Below, piece by piece: positions 22,785 to 30,268 of a stretch of 49,580 nucleotides of DNA. The DNA lies in contig CAUJDW010000116.1 of the NCBI GenBank assembly GCA_963169455.1, forward strand, positions 1 to 49,580, given 5' to 3'. The notes under the pieces were generated by a model. The model was given only the letters and a program-made list of their open reading frames with translations, did no database searches and was not told the DNA's origin. The stretch is from Bacteroidota bacterium. GTDB taxonomy: Bacteria; Bacteroidota; Bacteroidia; Chitinophagales; Saprospiraceae. Position 1 is the first letter of the stretch. Every line of letters begins with the position of its first letter. Made by a program: the position numbers and the translations under genes.

Positions 22785-24776
22785 TTATTGAACAGGTTCG
22801 TCTTCACCCAGCCTCCATTTGAGGGCTATGTCGGAGCCCTGCGGGGAAACCCGGATGTACCCCTGCATTTCCTGGTGCAGTGCGGAGCAGAAGTCGGTGC
22901 AGTAGAATGGGAATACGCCTTCCCGCTTCGGTTCCCAGAGCAGGGTTTCGGTCTGGCCCGGCATGATCAGCAATTCGGCGTTGGTGGCGCCCATGACGGC
23001 GAAGCCGTGCGGAACGTCCCAGTCCTGTTCGAGGTTCGTCACGTGGAAATAGACCTTGTCGCCGACCTTGACCCCTTCGATATTGTCGGGGGCGAAGTGG
23101 CTGCGGATGGTAGTCATATACACGTGTACGACATTGCCTTCGCGCACCACCTTGGCGTCTTTCTCGCCCATGGCCCGGTAGGGGTGCTTGTTTTCTTCTA
23201 TCGGATAGAACTTCTTCATCCGGCCGGTCACGCGGTCGGCGGAAATGGCCTGGGCGTAGTGCGGCTCGCCGATGGTCGGGAAGTCGAGCAGCAGCTTCAT
23301 CTTGTCGCCGGAGATATCATACAACTGAGCGCTGTGGTTCATCTCGGGGCCGGTGGGCAGGTAGCGGTCCTTGGTGATCTTGTTCAAGGCCACCAGGTAT
23401 TTGCCCTCGGGCTTCCGGGAGTCGCCGCCCGGGATCATGAGGTGCCCCACCGAGTAGTAGCATGGAGCGCGGTCGAGGACTTCCCAGGTGCCGACTTTCC
23501 ACTTCACCACTTCGGAGGAAATGAAGAAGGTGGTGTAGGCGTTGCCGTTGGCGTCGAATTCCGTGTGTAAGGGCCCGAGGCCAGGCTCCTTCACGACGCC
23601 GGCCACGACTTCCTCGAATTTCAGGACGGGCACCCCTGCGATCTCGGTTTCATAAGCCTTGTTTTCTATGGCTTTGATCATCTTGGAGTAGGAGTGCACG
23701 GTCAGGTCGGCCGACAATTTGCCGTTGCCCACGATGTATTCGCCGGTGGGGTCTACGTCGACGCCGTGGGGCGATTTGGGGGTGGGCAGGAAGTAAACCA
23801 GCCCGGGGCATTCGGAGGGGATCAGCACCTTCACTTTGTCCATCATGGTGGAGGTAGCCGAGTGGGTCTCATCCTTGTAGAGGTTGTGGGCGTAATTGGC
23901 CGGGATTTCCTTGAATTTCCCCTGCTGGATATATTCCTCGGCCTTTTTCCAGTTGATCGCGGCGATGAAGTCCTTGTCGTGCTGGGAAGCGTTCACTTCC
24001 AGCAGGGTGCTCTTTTCCTCGGTGTTGTAGGAGGTAAAGAAGGTCCAGCCATGGGAAGCGCCCTTGCCGGAGTGGGCGAGGTCATAGTTGAAGGCCGGCA
24101 GCAGTACCTGGAAAGCGATGCTCATCTCGCCGGAGTTCGGATCCACCTTAATAAAGGTAAGCATGCCCTTGAAGTTCTCCGCGTAGCTGTCGATGGCTAC
24201 GTCCTTCTGCGGGTAGGGCACGCCGAAACGGGTGCCAGCCACCACGTATTCGGTGTTTTCGGTTGTAAAGGGCGAGCTGTGGTTGCCGCCGCTGTTGGGG
24301 ATCTCGATGATCTCCACCGTTTCGAAGGTGCTCAGGTCGATCCGGGCGATGCGCGGCGTGTTGTTGCCGTTGATGAACACCCAGCGGCCGTCGGTTTCGC
24401 CATTGGTTTGTGACAACTCGGGGTGGTGCGCATCGTCCCAGGGGATGAAGCCGAAGGAGGTGTTCAGCAGCGGTTTGGTTTCCTCATTAAAGCCGTAGCC
24501 CTTCTCGGCGTCAAGCGAGAAAACCGGTATCACCTTGAGCAGGCGCCCGGAGGGAAGGCCGTACACGCTGAGCTGGCCGCTGAAGCCGCCCGAAAGGAAG
24601 GCGTAAAATTCGTCGTACTCACCCGGAGCGACGTAGACCTGGGAGGCGGCGTCGCCGGCCAGGGCGCTGCCGCCCTGTCCCCCGGCATCCTGTTTGCCGC
24701 AACCCGACAGCACGGCCAGCAGGCCAAATGCCAGCGCAAGAGGCAGGAATCTTTTGAGAAACACATGGTTTTTCAT
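22785..24776 (-). CDS. nosZ: Nitrous oxide reductase, clade II, Sec-type lipoprotein
   Basis: The 663-residue enzyme reduces N2O to N2 outside the cytoplasmic membrane. It has no Tat motif but a Sec signal with lipobox VLSGC (Cys26), so it is probably lipid-anchored, as expected for the Sec-dependent clade II form. A seven-bladed propeller carries the CuZ His-rich segments AHHPELS, GGNHSSPF, AHSGKGASHGW, SPHGVDV, GPLHTEFD and EPHYAQA. The C-terminal cupredoxin domain has the CuA site: His in DVPHGFAV, then Cys626, Cys630, His634 and Met637 in FYCTDFCSALHQEM. Both copper centres look complete, so the protein should be active. It heads the minus-strand nos genes and faces a divergent Rrf2 regulator and cytochrome c. 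Confidence 0.97.
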   Translation of the reverse strand: MKNHVFLKRFLPLALAFGLLAVLSGCGKQDAGGQGGSALAGDAASQVYVAPGEYDEFYAFLSGGFSGQLSVYGLPSGRLLKVIPVFSLDAEKGYGFNEETKPLLNTSFGFIPWDDAHHPELSQTNGETDGRWVFINGNNTPRIARIDLSTFETVEIIEIPNSGGNHSSPFTTENTEYVVAGTRFGVPYPQKDVAIDSYAENFKGMLTFIKVDPNSGEMSIAFQVLLPAFNYDLAHSGKGASHGWTFFTSYNTEEKSTLLEVNASQHDKDFIAAINWKKAEEYIQQGKFKEIPANYAHNLYKDETHSATSTMMDKVKVLIPSECPGLVYFLPTPKSPHGVDVDPTGEYIVGNGKLSADLTVHSYSKMIKAIENKAYETEIAGVPVLKFEEVVAGVVKEPGLGPLHTEFDANGNAYTTFFISSEVVKWKVGTWEVLDRAPCYYSVGHLMIPGGDSRKPEGKYLVALNKITKDRYLPTGPEMNHSAQLYDISGDKMKLLLDFPTIGEPHYAQAISADRVTGRMKKFYPIEENKHPYRAMGEKDAKVVREGNVVHVYMTTIRSHFAPDNIEGVKVGDKVYFHVTNLEQDWDVPHGFAVMGATNAELLIMPGQTETLLWEPKREGVFPFYCTDFCSALHQEMQGYIRVSPQGSDIALKWRLGEDEPVQ

Positions 24777-24904
24777 AATATCATCAGTTTTTTACGTTTA
24801 CAAACCCTTGTTTACGCTCCTGAGAAAGGTTTGAAAACCAGAAACGGGCATTCAATGGCAGGAATCAACATTTAAATCGAACCCGTATAACTGATAGGAT
24901 TATA

Positions 24905-24919
24905 CCATTTTAAAAATGG
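24905..24919. promoter_or_regulatory. 15-bp palindrome upstream of nosZ, candidate Rrf2 operator
   Basis: CCATTTTAAAAATGG has perfect 7-base arms around a single central A. Odd-centred, AT-cored palindromes of this kind resemble operators of the Rrf2 regulator NsrR. It lies 129 bases upstream of the nosZ ATG, opposite an Rrf2 gene. Binding is an inference. Confidence 0.5.
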
Positions 24920-24948
24920 CCTTTCTCTACCTTTCCCTAGATGACTAT

Positions 24949-24976
24949 TATCACTTCGATATGTGATATTTATCAA
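24949..24976. promoter_or_regulatory. Overlapping dyads, candidate Crp/Fnr-type site
   Basis: GTGATATTTATCAA (24963-24976) fits the Fnr-type TTGAT-N4-ATCAA pattern at nine of ten positions. It overlaps a second inverted repeat, TATCAC (24949-24954) with GTGATA (24963-24968). Crp/Fnr proteins control denitrification genes in many bacteria. The site lies about 187 bases from nosZ, which is far for a classical activator site, so confidence is limited. Confidence 0.45.
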
Positions 24977-25196
24977 AAGCGATTCATCAAATCAGCAACA
25001 AGATAAAAAGATTCTTTTATCTTTTTATGTGCAAAAAAACACCGCTTTGGCCCGTTTGGCAATGACAAAAATCACCCCTTTCGGAACCGCCGGGGTATTG
25101 TATTTGTAAATAGTTGATTAACAGCGGTATAAAACAGTGGATTTTCTCTCGGTTTTCAGCGGGGGGAGGGGTTTTCCGAAATAAAAAAAGATTTTG

Positions 25197-25227
25197 TTGT
25201 CTTTTATTCTTTTTTAGTGTATCTTCG
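25197..25227 (+). promoter_or_regulatory. Bacteroidota-type promoter of the Rrf2 gene
   Basis: A -33 TTG at 25197-25199 and a -7 box TATCTTCG at 25220-25227 (seven of eight to TAnnTTTG) are separated by 20 bases, the expected spacing. Transcription would start near 25233, about 15 bases before the ATG at 25248. Confidence 0.6.
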
Positions 25228-25247
25228 CCCCAATAAACAAGGCAAGC

Positions 25248-25673
25248 ATGTTTTCCAAATCCTGTAAATATGCGATCCGGGCTGTGTTGTTCCTTGCAGC
25301 CAACGCCAGTGAGGCGCAAAAAATGGGGGTCAGGGAAATAGCGGACGCGCTGGACGTGCCCAAACATTTCCTGGCGAAAATCCTGCAGGACCTTTCGAGG
25401 CACAACCTGGTCTCTTCTGTCAAGGGGCCGAGCGGGGGCTTCTTCCTTAGTGATAAAAACATGCGCGCGACCCTTCGCTCCGTAGTGGAGTGCATCGACG
25501 GCCCGGAAATATTTACCGGCTGCATACTGGGGCTGCCGGTTTGTTCTTCCGAAAACCCCTGCCCGATGCATAAACAAGCCGTCGTGTACCGGGCGGGCCT
25601 GCTGGACCTCATCGAACATCAACCCATCGTGGAAGTGGCCCGGAAGGTGAAAGAGCAGGGCCTGAAGCTTTAA
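25248..25673 (+). CDS. Rrf2 family regulator with three Fe-S-type cysteines
   Basis: The 141-residue protein has the Rrf2 winged helix: MFSKSCKYAIRAVLFLA, then MGVREIADALDVPKHFLAKILQDL (recognition region) and LVSSVKGPSGGFFLS (wing). The C-terminal half has GCILGLPVCSSENPCPMH, three Cys spaced x6 and x5, close to the cluster-binding cysteines of IscR and NsrR. An Fe-S cluster that senses nitric oxide, oxygen or iron status is therefore likely. Lying between nosZ (divergent) and the cytochrome c gene, it is the best candidate to control N2O respiration; NsrR-like NO sensing is an inference. A small hairpin (GGGGC TTTT GCCCC, 25694-25707) follows it. Confidence 0.88.
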   Translation: MFSKSCKYAIRAVLFLAANASEAQKMGVREIADALDVPKHFLAKILQDLSRHNLVSSVKGPSGGFFLSDKNMRATLRSVVECIDGPEIFTGCILGLPVCSSENPCPMHKQAVVYRAGLLDLIEHQPIVEVARKVKEQGLKL

Positions 25674-25762
25674 TGATCCAATACGTGAAGAACGGGGCTT
25701 TTGCCCCAAAGCCGTTAATTGCAAACAACCTATTAATTTAATACATACAAAAAACACGGACA

Positions 25763-26239
25763 ATGAGAAAAATAGCTTTTGTTTTAGGGCTTAGCGTAGC
25801 GCTCTTACCTGCCTGTGGCGGAGATTCTTCCAGCGCCGACAGCAACACCCCTCCTCCCAAGAGCATGGTAGCCGACCAGCCCACCGACGACGGTAAGGGG
25901 ATAGGCGAGGTCAAGGAGGTGTCGCTCAACAGCCCGCTCAAACCGGATATGGTGGACAAGGGCAAGGCCATTTATGAAATGAAGTGCGCCGCCTGCCACA
26001 AACTCAGCGACCAGCGGGTCGTCGGCCCGGGCTGGAAAGGCGTCACCGACCGGCGCAAACCGGAGTGGATCATGAACATGACGACCAACGTCGACGTCAT
26101 GCTGGAACAGGACCCTGCAGCTCAGGCCATGCTTAAAGAGTGCCTCGTGCGCATGCCCAACCAGAACCTCACCATCGGCGACGCCCGCGATGTGCTGGAG
26201 TTCATGTACGCCAACGACGGCCAGGAGGTAGGGCAGTAA
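25763..26239 (+). CDS. Lipoprotein c-type cytochrome, probable electron donor to NosZ
   Basis: The 158-residue protein has a lipoprotein signal with lipobox LLPAC (Cys18), a Ser/Pro-rich linker (about 20-60), and a single class I heme c domain. The heme motif is CAACH (residues 75-79), and the sixth ligand is probably the Met in LVRMPNQNL. Small monoheme cytochromes commonly accompany clade II nosZ and feed electrons to its CuA centre, so this role is likely from context. It follows the Rrf2 gene by 89 bases on the same strand and is followed by a large hairpin. Confidence 0.92.
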   Translation: MRKIAFVLGLSVALLPACGGDSSSADSNTPPPKSMVADQPTDDGKGIGEVKEVSLNSPLKPDMVDKGKAIYEMKCAACHKLSDQRVVGPGWKGVTDRRKPEWIMNMTTNVDVMLEQDPAAQAMLKECLVRMPNQNLTIGDARDVLEFMYANDGQEVGQ

Positions 26240-26251
26240 CTGGATGGCTGG

Positions 26252-26325
26252 ATGGTTGAATGGCTGGGTGTTCTCCGGGCAGCCAAGCCCGGGCCAGCCA
26301 CATAACCATTCAGCCATACAACCAT
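26252..26325 (+). terminator. Long imperfect hairpin after the cytochrome c gene
   Basis: ATGGTTGAATGGCTG (26252-26266) pairs with CAGCCATACAACCAT (26311-26325) with one mismatch in 15. An inner stem, CCGGGC (26275-26280) with GCCCGG (26287-26292), sits within it. It begins 12 bases after the stop codon and probably ends the cytochrome transcript, or marks a decayed repeat. Confidence 0.6.
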
Positions 26326-26376
26326 TTCCCAGGGCTGCGCCCTTTTGCCTGGCGCCCGAAGCGCAATAGAACAAAC

Positions 26377-26506
26377 TAAGTAGTTGGACACATTTAGCAG
26401 AACAATATAACAATCCAACAATATAACTCCGGCCCCAGGAACAAGGCTATTGACGCCGTATTTCCGAAGCAGTATGTGAGTAACCATAAATGTGTCCAAC
26501 TACTTA
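26377..26506. mobile_element. MITE-like element, copy 2 (perfect 19-bp terminal inverted repeats)
   Basis: A 130-bp element with TAAGTAGTTGGACACATTT at 26377-26395 and its exact reverse complement at 26488-26506. The outermost TA at each end is probably the duplicated target. The inside matches copy 1 (7741-7872) at about 90 percent, including the CGTATTTCCGAAGCAGTATG core. It is non-coding. It ends 32 bases before the start codon at 26539, much as copy 1 abuts the gene at 7716. Confidence 0.88.
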
Positions 26507-26538
26507 ACCGCCGTAATACTTCCCCAAATTATTCCGCC

Positions 26539-27768
26539 ATGGCTGAACGTTGGTTTCGCATAGCGTTATTAAATTTTTTCGTTGCCGCGGTGATGGGCCT
26601 CATTCTCCGCTATGCCTTTGTGGAAGAGATCAGCTGGCTGAAGTTCCGCCATTTTCTGCATGGCCATTCCCATGTCGCCATGCTGGGCTGGCTTTATCTG
26701 GCGCTGTACGCGCTGCTGGTGCGTTCCTTCCTGCCGGAACCGGCGCAGCACAGCCGTTTTTACCGCAATAATTTCATAGTGGCCCAGGCCAGCGTTGTGG
26801 GCATGCTCATCGCATTCCCCATACAGGGCTACGGGCCCTGGGCTATCGCCTTTTCCACCATTCACGGGCTGGCTTCCTACTTCTTCGCCTACCGCTTTTT
26901 GAAGGAAATGCCCCGCGACGGCAGCGTATCCGGGCTATTCGCCAGGGCCGCGCTCCTGTTCATGGTTTTCTCCACTTTGGCTTTATGGGCCATGCCGGCC
27001 ATAATCATCGCGGGGCAGCAGGGCTCCGCCATTTACTACATGTCGGTGCAGTTCTATCTGCATTTTCAGTTCAACGGCTGGTTTGCTTTTGCAGTGCTGG
27101 GGCTCTTTTTTAAACTGCTGGAAACCCGCGACATATTGGTGGATATCCGGCCCACGCTGCATTTTTTCAGGCTGTTGGCCATCTCCGTCTTTTTCACCTA
27201 CGCCCTGGCGGTGGCCTGGGCAGAACCCCTGCCCGCCGTTTTTGCCGCCAACAGCCTGGGGGTGGGGCTGCAACTAGCCGCAGCGGTTTTCTTTGTCCAT
27301 ATCGTGATGAAGTCACACGCAAAACTACACCAGCACCTGGGGGGCTGGGGGCTGGCGCTCATCAAAATCGCCTTCGCCTGCTTCGCGCTGAAAGTACTCA
27401 TACAAACCGCTGTCATCATCCCCCATATTGCAACGGTGGCCTATACCGTTCGCAACTTCGTCATCGGCTTCATCCACCTGGTGCTGCTGGGCGTCATCAC
27501 CCAGTTTATTCTGGGCTACAGCATCCTCAACGGCACGCTGGCGCTTCGCTCGGCCTTGTCCAGGCTCGGCCTTTGGCTCCTGCTGGCCGGCTTCTTCGCC
27601 AGCGAACTCCTGCTCTTCCTGCAGGGCACGCTGTTCTGGGCCGCCATGGGCTTTTTGCCCTGGTATTACGAATCCTTGTTCGCAGTCTCCATTTTGATGC
27701 CGGCGGGCATTTTGCTGCTGTGGATGGGGCAGCAGCGGGATGCAGCGCCTCCGGCCTCCCTGCCATAA
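26539..27768 (+). CDS. Polytopic membrane protein, resembles heme-copper-oxidase subunit I in its His-bearing helices
   Basis: Start 26539 (MAERWFRIALLNFF) is preferred; the longer frame from 26476 would run into the mobile element. The 409-residue protein has about 12 hydrophobic helices. The second contains HFLHGHSHVAMLGWLYLALY, similar in style to the heme-ligand helix of subunit I of cbb3 oxidases and NO reductases. Later segments QFYLHFQFNGWFAF and VRNFVIGFIHLVLLGVITQFILGY also place His in helices. The full set of six copper/heme His ligands is not evident, so a working oxidase cannot be claimed. It may be a heme-binding or NnrS-like accessory protein linked to N-oxide respiration by position beside the nos genes (inference). 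Confidence 0.7.
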   Translation: MAERWFRIALLNFFVAAVMGLILRYAFVEEISWLKFRHFLHGHSHVAMLGWLYLALYALLVRSFLPEPAQHSRFYRNNFIVAQASVVGMLIAFPIQGYGPWAIAFSTIHGLASYFFAYRFLKEMPRDGSVSGLFARAALLFMVFSTLALWAMPAIIIAGQQGSAIYYMSVQFYLHFQFNGWFAFAVLGLFFKLLETRDILVDIRPTLHFFRLLAISVFFTYALAVAWAEPLPAVFAANSLGVGLQLAAAVFFVHIVMKSHAKLHQHLGGWGLALIKIAFACFALKVLIQTAVIIPHIATVAYTVRNFVIGFIHLVLLGVITQFILGYSILNGTLALRSALSRLGLWLLLAGFFASELLLFLQGTLFWAAMGFLPWYYESLFAVSILMPAGILLLWMGQQRDAAPPASLP

Positions 27769-27952
27769 GGCTGCTCCGGGAAGCCCTTGGGGAATGGAGT
27801 ACTGTACTGGAGTATTCCACCATTCCAACCATTATCCCTACCTTTGTGGCTCCGCGAGCAGGGCAGGCGATGCCCCGCGAGCGGAGTTCAGCGATGAACC
27901 AGCAACCTTTTTCCGGCTCCGAGGGACGGAATAAACCAGAAACAAGCATCCC

Positions 27953-29011
27953 ATGCCAGACAATCCGGAACAAGCTCCCAAACGCACGGACGTCAACGAA
28001 CTCGGCGAATTCGGGCTGATCGAACACCTGACGCAGGGCTTCCCCCTGCACAACCGCTCATCCATCAAAGGCGTGGGCGACGATGCGGCGGTGATCGACA
28101 ACGACGGCTTGCTCACCCTCGTCTCCACCGACCTGTTGGTGGAAGGCGTTCATTTCGACCTGATGTACAGCCCGCTCAAACACCTGGGCTACAAATCCAT
28201 TGTCGTCAACCTGTCGGACATTTACGCCATGAACGCCTACCCCCGGCAGGTGACGGTGTCCATCGCCCTGTCCAACCGCTTCTCCGTAGAAGCCCTCGAT
28301 GAACTCTATGCCGGCATCCGCGCGGCCTGTGAGCACTATCAGGTGGATCTGGTAGGCGGCGATACGGCTTCCTCGCCCCGCGGGCTGATCATCAGCGTGA
28401 CGGCCATAGGGCAGGGGGAAAAGGACAAACTGGCCTACCGCAACGGCGCCAGGGTTGGCGACCTCATCTGCATCACGGGCAACCTGGGCGCAGCCTACCT
28501 GGGGTTGCAGATACTGGAACGCGAAAAACGGCTCTACCTGGAGAACCCCGGCATACAACCCGAACTGGAAGGGCACGACTACCTCATCGGGCGCATCCTC
28601 AAACCGGAAGCGCGCAGGGACATGATCGAAATGTTCGCCAAAAACCGGCTTGTGCCCACCGCCATGATCGACGTCTCCGACGGCCTGTCCTCCGACCTGC
28701 TCCACATCTGCCATCAATCGGGCGTGGGCGCCGTCATCGAGGAGAGCGGCGTGCCCATCCACCCCGACGCTCAGCTTCAGGCCCTGCAGTTCCAGCTCGA
28801 CCCCATTACCTGCGCGCTGAGCGGGGGAGAAGACTACGAATTGCTCTTCACCATCCGGCCCGAAGACGTGGACAGGGTGAAATACCTGCCGGATATCTAT
28901 ATTGCAGGCGAGATCGTGCCGGCAGCCGACGGCGTGAAGCTGCACACCAAAGGCGGCCATATCCACCCCATCGAAGCCCAGGGCTGGAAGCATTTCGGAT
29001 CAGCGAAATGA
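27953..29011 (+). CDS. thiL: Thiamine-monophosphate kinase
   Basis: The 352-residue enzyme phosphorylates thiamine monophosphate to thiamine diphosphate with ATP, the last step of cofactor synthesis in the cytoplasm. Family motifs are in order: GVGDDAAVID (metal/ATP site), STDLLVEGVHFD, VVNLSDIYAMNAYP, VGGDTASSPRG, CITGNLGAAYLGLQ, MIDVSDGLSSDLLHIC and SGGEDYELLFTI. The length is normal, with a slightly long N-terminus (about 25 residues before the GDD region). It is followed by an M28 peptidase 40 bases downstream. No riboswitch was seen upstream. Confidence 0.96.
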   Translation: MPDNPEQAPKRTDVNELGEFGLIEHLTQGFPLHNRSSIKGVGDDAAVIDNDGLLTLVSTDLLVEGVHFDLMYSPLKHLGYKSIVVNLSDIYAMNAYPRQVTVSIALSNRFSVEALDELYAGIRAACEHYQVDLVGGDTASSPRGLIISVTAIGQGEKDKLAYRNGARVGDLICITGNLGAAYLGLQILEREKRLYLENPGIQPELEGHDYLIGRILKPEARRDMIEMFAKNRLVPTAMIDVSDGLSSDLLHICHQSGVGAVIEESGVPIHPDAQLQALQFQLDPITCALSGGEDYELLFTIRPEDVDRVKYLPDIYIAGEIVPAADGVKLHTKGGHIHPIEAQGWKHFGSAK

Positions 29012-29051
29012 AGCTTGCCGCTCTTAACGTAGCTAACATTCAACCACCGTC

Positions 29052-30065
29052 ATGAAAACATTCAGCACATTCCTGCTCCTTCTGTCCGTCGCCTTCCTGG
29101 CCTGCCTGCCGGGCTGCAAATCCGACGGTTCGGGGCAATCGTCCGTTACAGAAGAAGAAGCGCCGAAGGAAAAGGTGGCCGTCCCCAAATTCGACCGCGA
29201 TTCCGCTTATGCCTTCGTCGAAAAGCAGGTCGGTTTTGGCCCGCGCGTGCCCAATACGGAAGCGCACCGGCAGTGCCGGCAGTGGCTGGCGGCCAGTTTC
29301 CGGCAATATGGCGCAGAAGTGATCGAACAGGATTTCCAGGCCCGGGCCTACACCGGCGCCACCCTGAACGCCACCAACATCATCGCCCGCTACAATCCGC
29401 AGGCCACCAGGCGCATCATGCTGGCCGCCCACTGGGACAGCCGCCCCTTCGCCGACTCACCGCTGAACACAGATCGCAAGGACGAGCCCATCCTCGGCGC
29501 CGATGACGGTGGAAGCGGCGTGGCCGTACTGCTCGAAGTCGCCCGTCAACTGCAGGCCAACCCCATCGAAATGGGCGTCGACCTGATCCTCTTCGATGCG
29601 GAAGACTACGGGGAAAGCGGCGGAGATAATGCCGAAAGCTACTGCCTGGGCTCCCAGTACTGGTCGCGCAACCCCCATGTGAGCGGCAGGCAGCGCCCCA
29701 AATATGGCATACTGCTCGACATGGTCGGCGCCGAAGGGGCAAGGTTTCCCAAAGAATACTACTCCATGCAGTTCGCCCCGCAGTTGGTCAACAAAGTTTG
29801 GAAACTGGCCCAGAACATGGGCTACGGCAACTACTTCGTCAACGATTCCGGCGGCGGCGTCACCGACGACCACTACTTCGTCAACACCATCGCCCGCATC
29901 CCTATGATTGATATCATTAACCGCCCGGTGGGCGCCCAGACCGGCTTCGGCGAATACTGGCACACCCATAACGACGACATGGATATCATCGACCCCCGGA
30001 CGCTCCGGGCCGTCGGGCAGGTAATGCTGGCTGTCGTGTACCGGGAAGCCAACGGGGAGTTCTGA
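29052..30065 (+). CDS. M28 family lipoprotein, glutaminyl-peptide-cyclotransferase-like
   Basis: A 337-residue lipoprotein (lipobox LPGC, Cys22) with an M28/QC-type alpha-beta domain. The zinc ligands can be seen in order: LAAHWDSRPFAD (His, Asp), GADDGGSGVAVLLE (bridging Asp), LFDAEDYGES (acidic pair), DMVGAEGARFP (Asp) and EYWHTHNDDMDII (His). The GADDGGSG and FDAEDYGESG segments are very close to those of bacterial glutaminyl cyclases, which make pyroglutamate at the N-termini of exported proteins, a modification known in Bacteroidota. An aminopeptidase role is the alternative. It follows thiL by 40 bases. Confidence 0.88.
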   Translation: MKTFSTFLLLLSVAFLACLPGCKSDGSGQSSVTEEEAPKEKVAVPKFDRDSAYAFVEKQVGFGPRVPNTEAHRQCRQWLAASFRQYGAEVIEQDFQARAYTGATLNATNIIARYNPQATRRIMLAAHWDSRPFADSPLNTDRKDEPILGADDGGSGVAVLLEVARQLQANPIEMGVDLILFDAEDYGESGGDNAESYCLGSQYWSRNPHVSGRQRPKYGILLDMVGAEGARFPKEYYSMQFAPQLVNKVWKLAQNMGYGNYFVNDSGGGVTDDHYFVNTIARIPMIDIINRPVGAQTGFGEYWHTHNDDMDIIDPRTLRAVGQVMLAVVYREANGEF

Positions 30066-30206
30066 CGGCCATGGCGGCAGGAGGGGGAGATGTGGTGGCC
30101 TGATGACTTATAAAAAGATAACCTGCGGCACTAGCGAGCCGGGCAAGTTTGGAGAAGGAGTGAGGAACTGAGCCCCGGCTGGAGGCGAAACCGTGGCCGC
30201 GGGCAA

Positions 30207-30256
30207 GTCACGGGGTGGCTGAACTTCAGCAAAATCAGGGCAAGCCACCCCGTGAC
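30207..30256. terminator. Bidirectional hairpin between convergent genes
   Basis: GTCACGGGGTGGCT (30207-30220) and AGCCACCCCGTGAC (30243-30256) form a perfect 14-bp stem with a 22-base loop. It sits between the stop of the M28 gene (plus) and the stop of the minus-strand gene at 30269, where transcription from both sides must end. Confidence 0.72.
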
Positions 30257-30268
30257 TGGGCTGTAGCC

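Larger units (their letters stand above)
24777..25196. other. Divergent control region between nosZ and the Rrf2 gene
   Basis: This stretch must contain the nosZ promoter and the controls of both directions. It holds two clear dyads (listed separately) and AT-rich DNA around 24870-25030. I found no convincing TAnnTTTG box on the minus strand for nosZ, and no gene or RNA structure. Confidence 0.7.
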
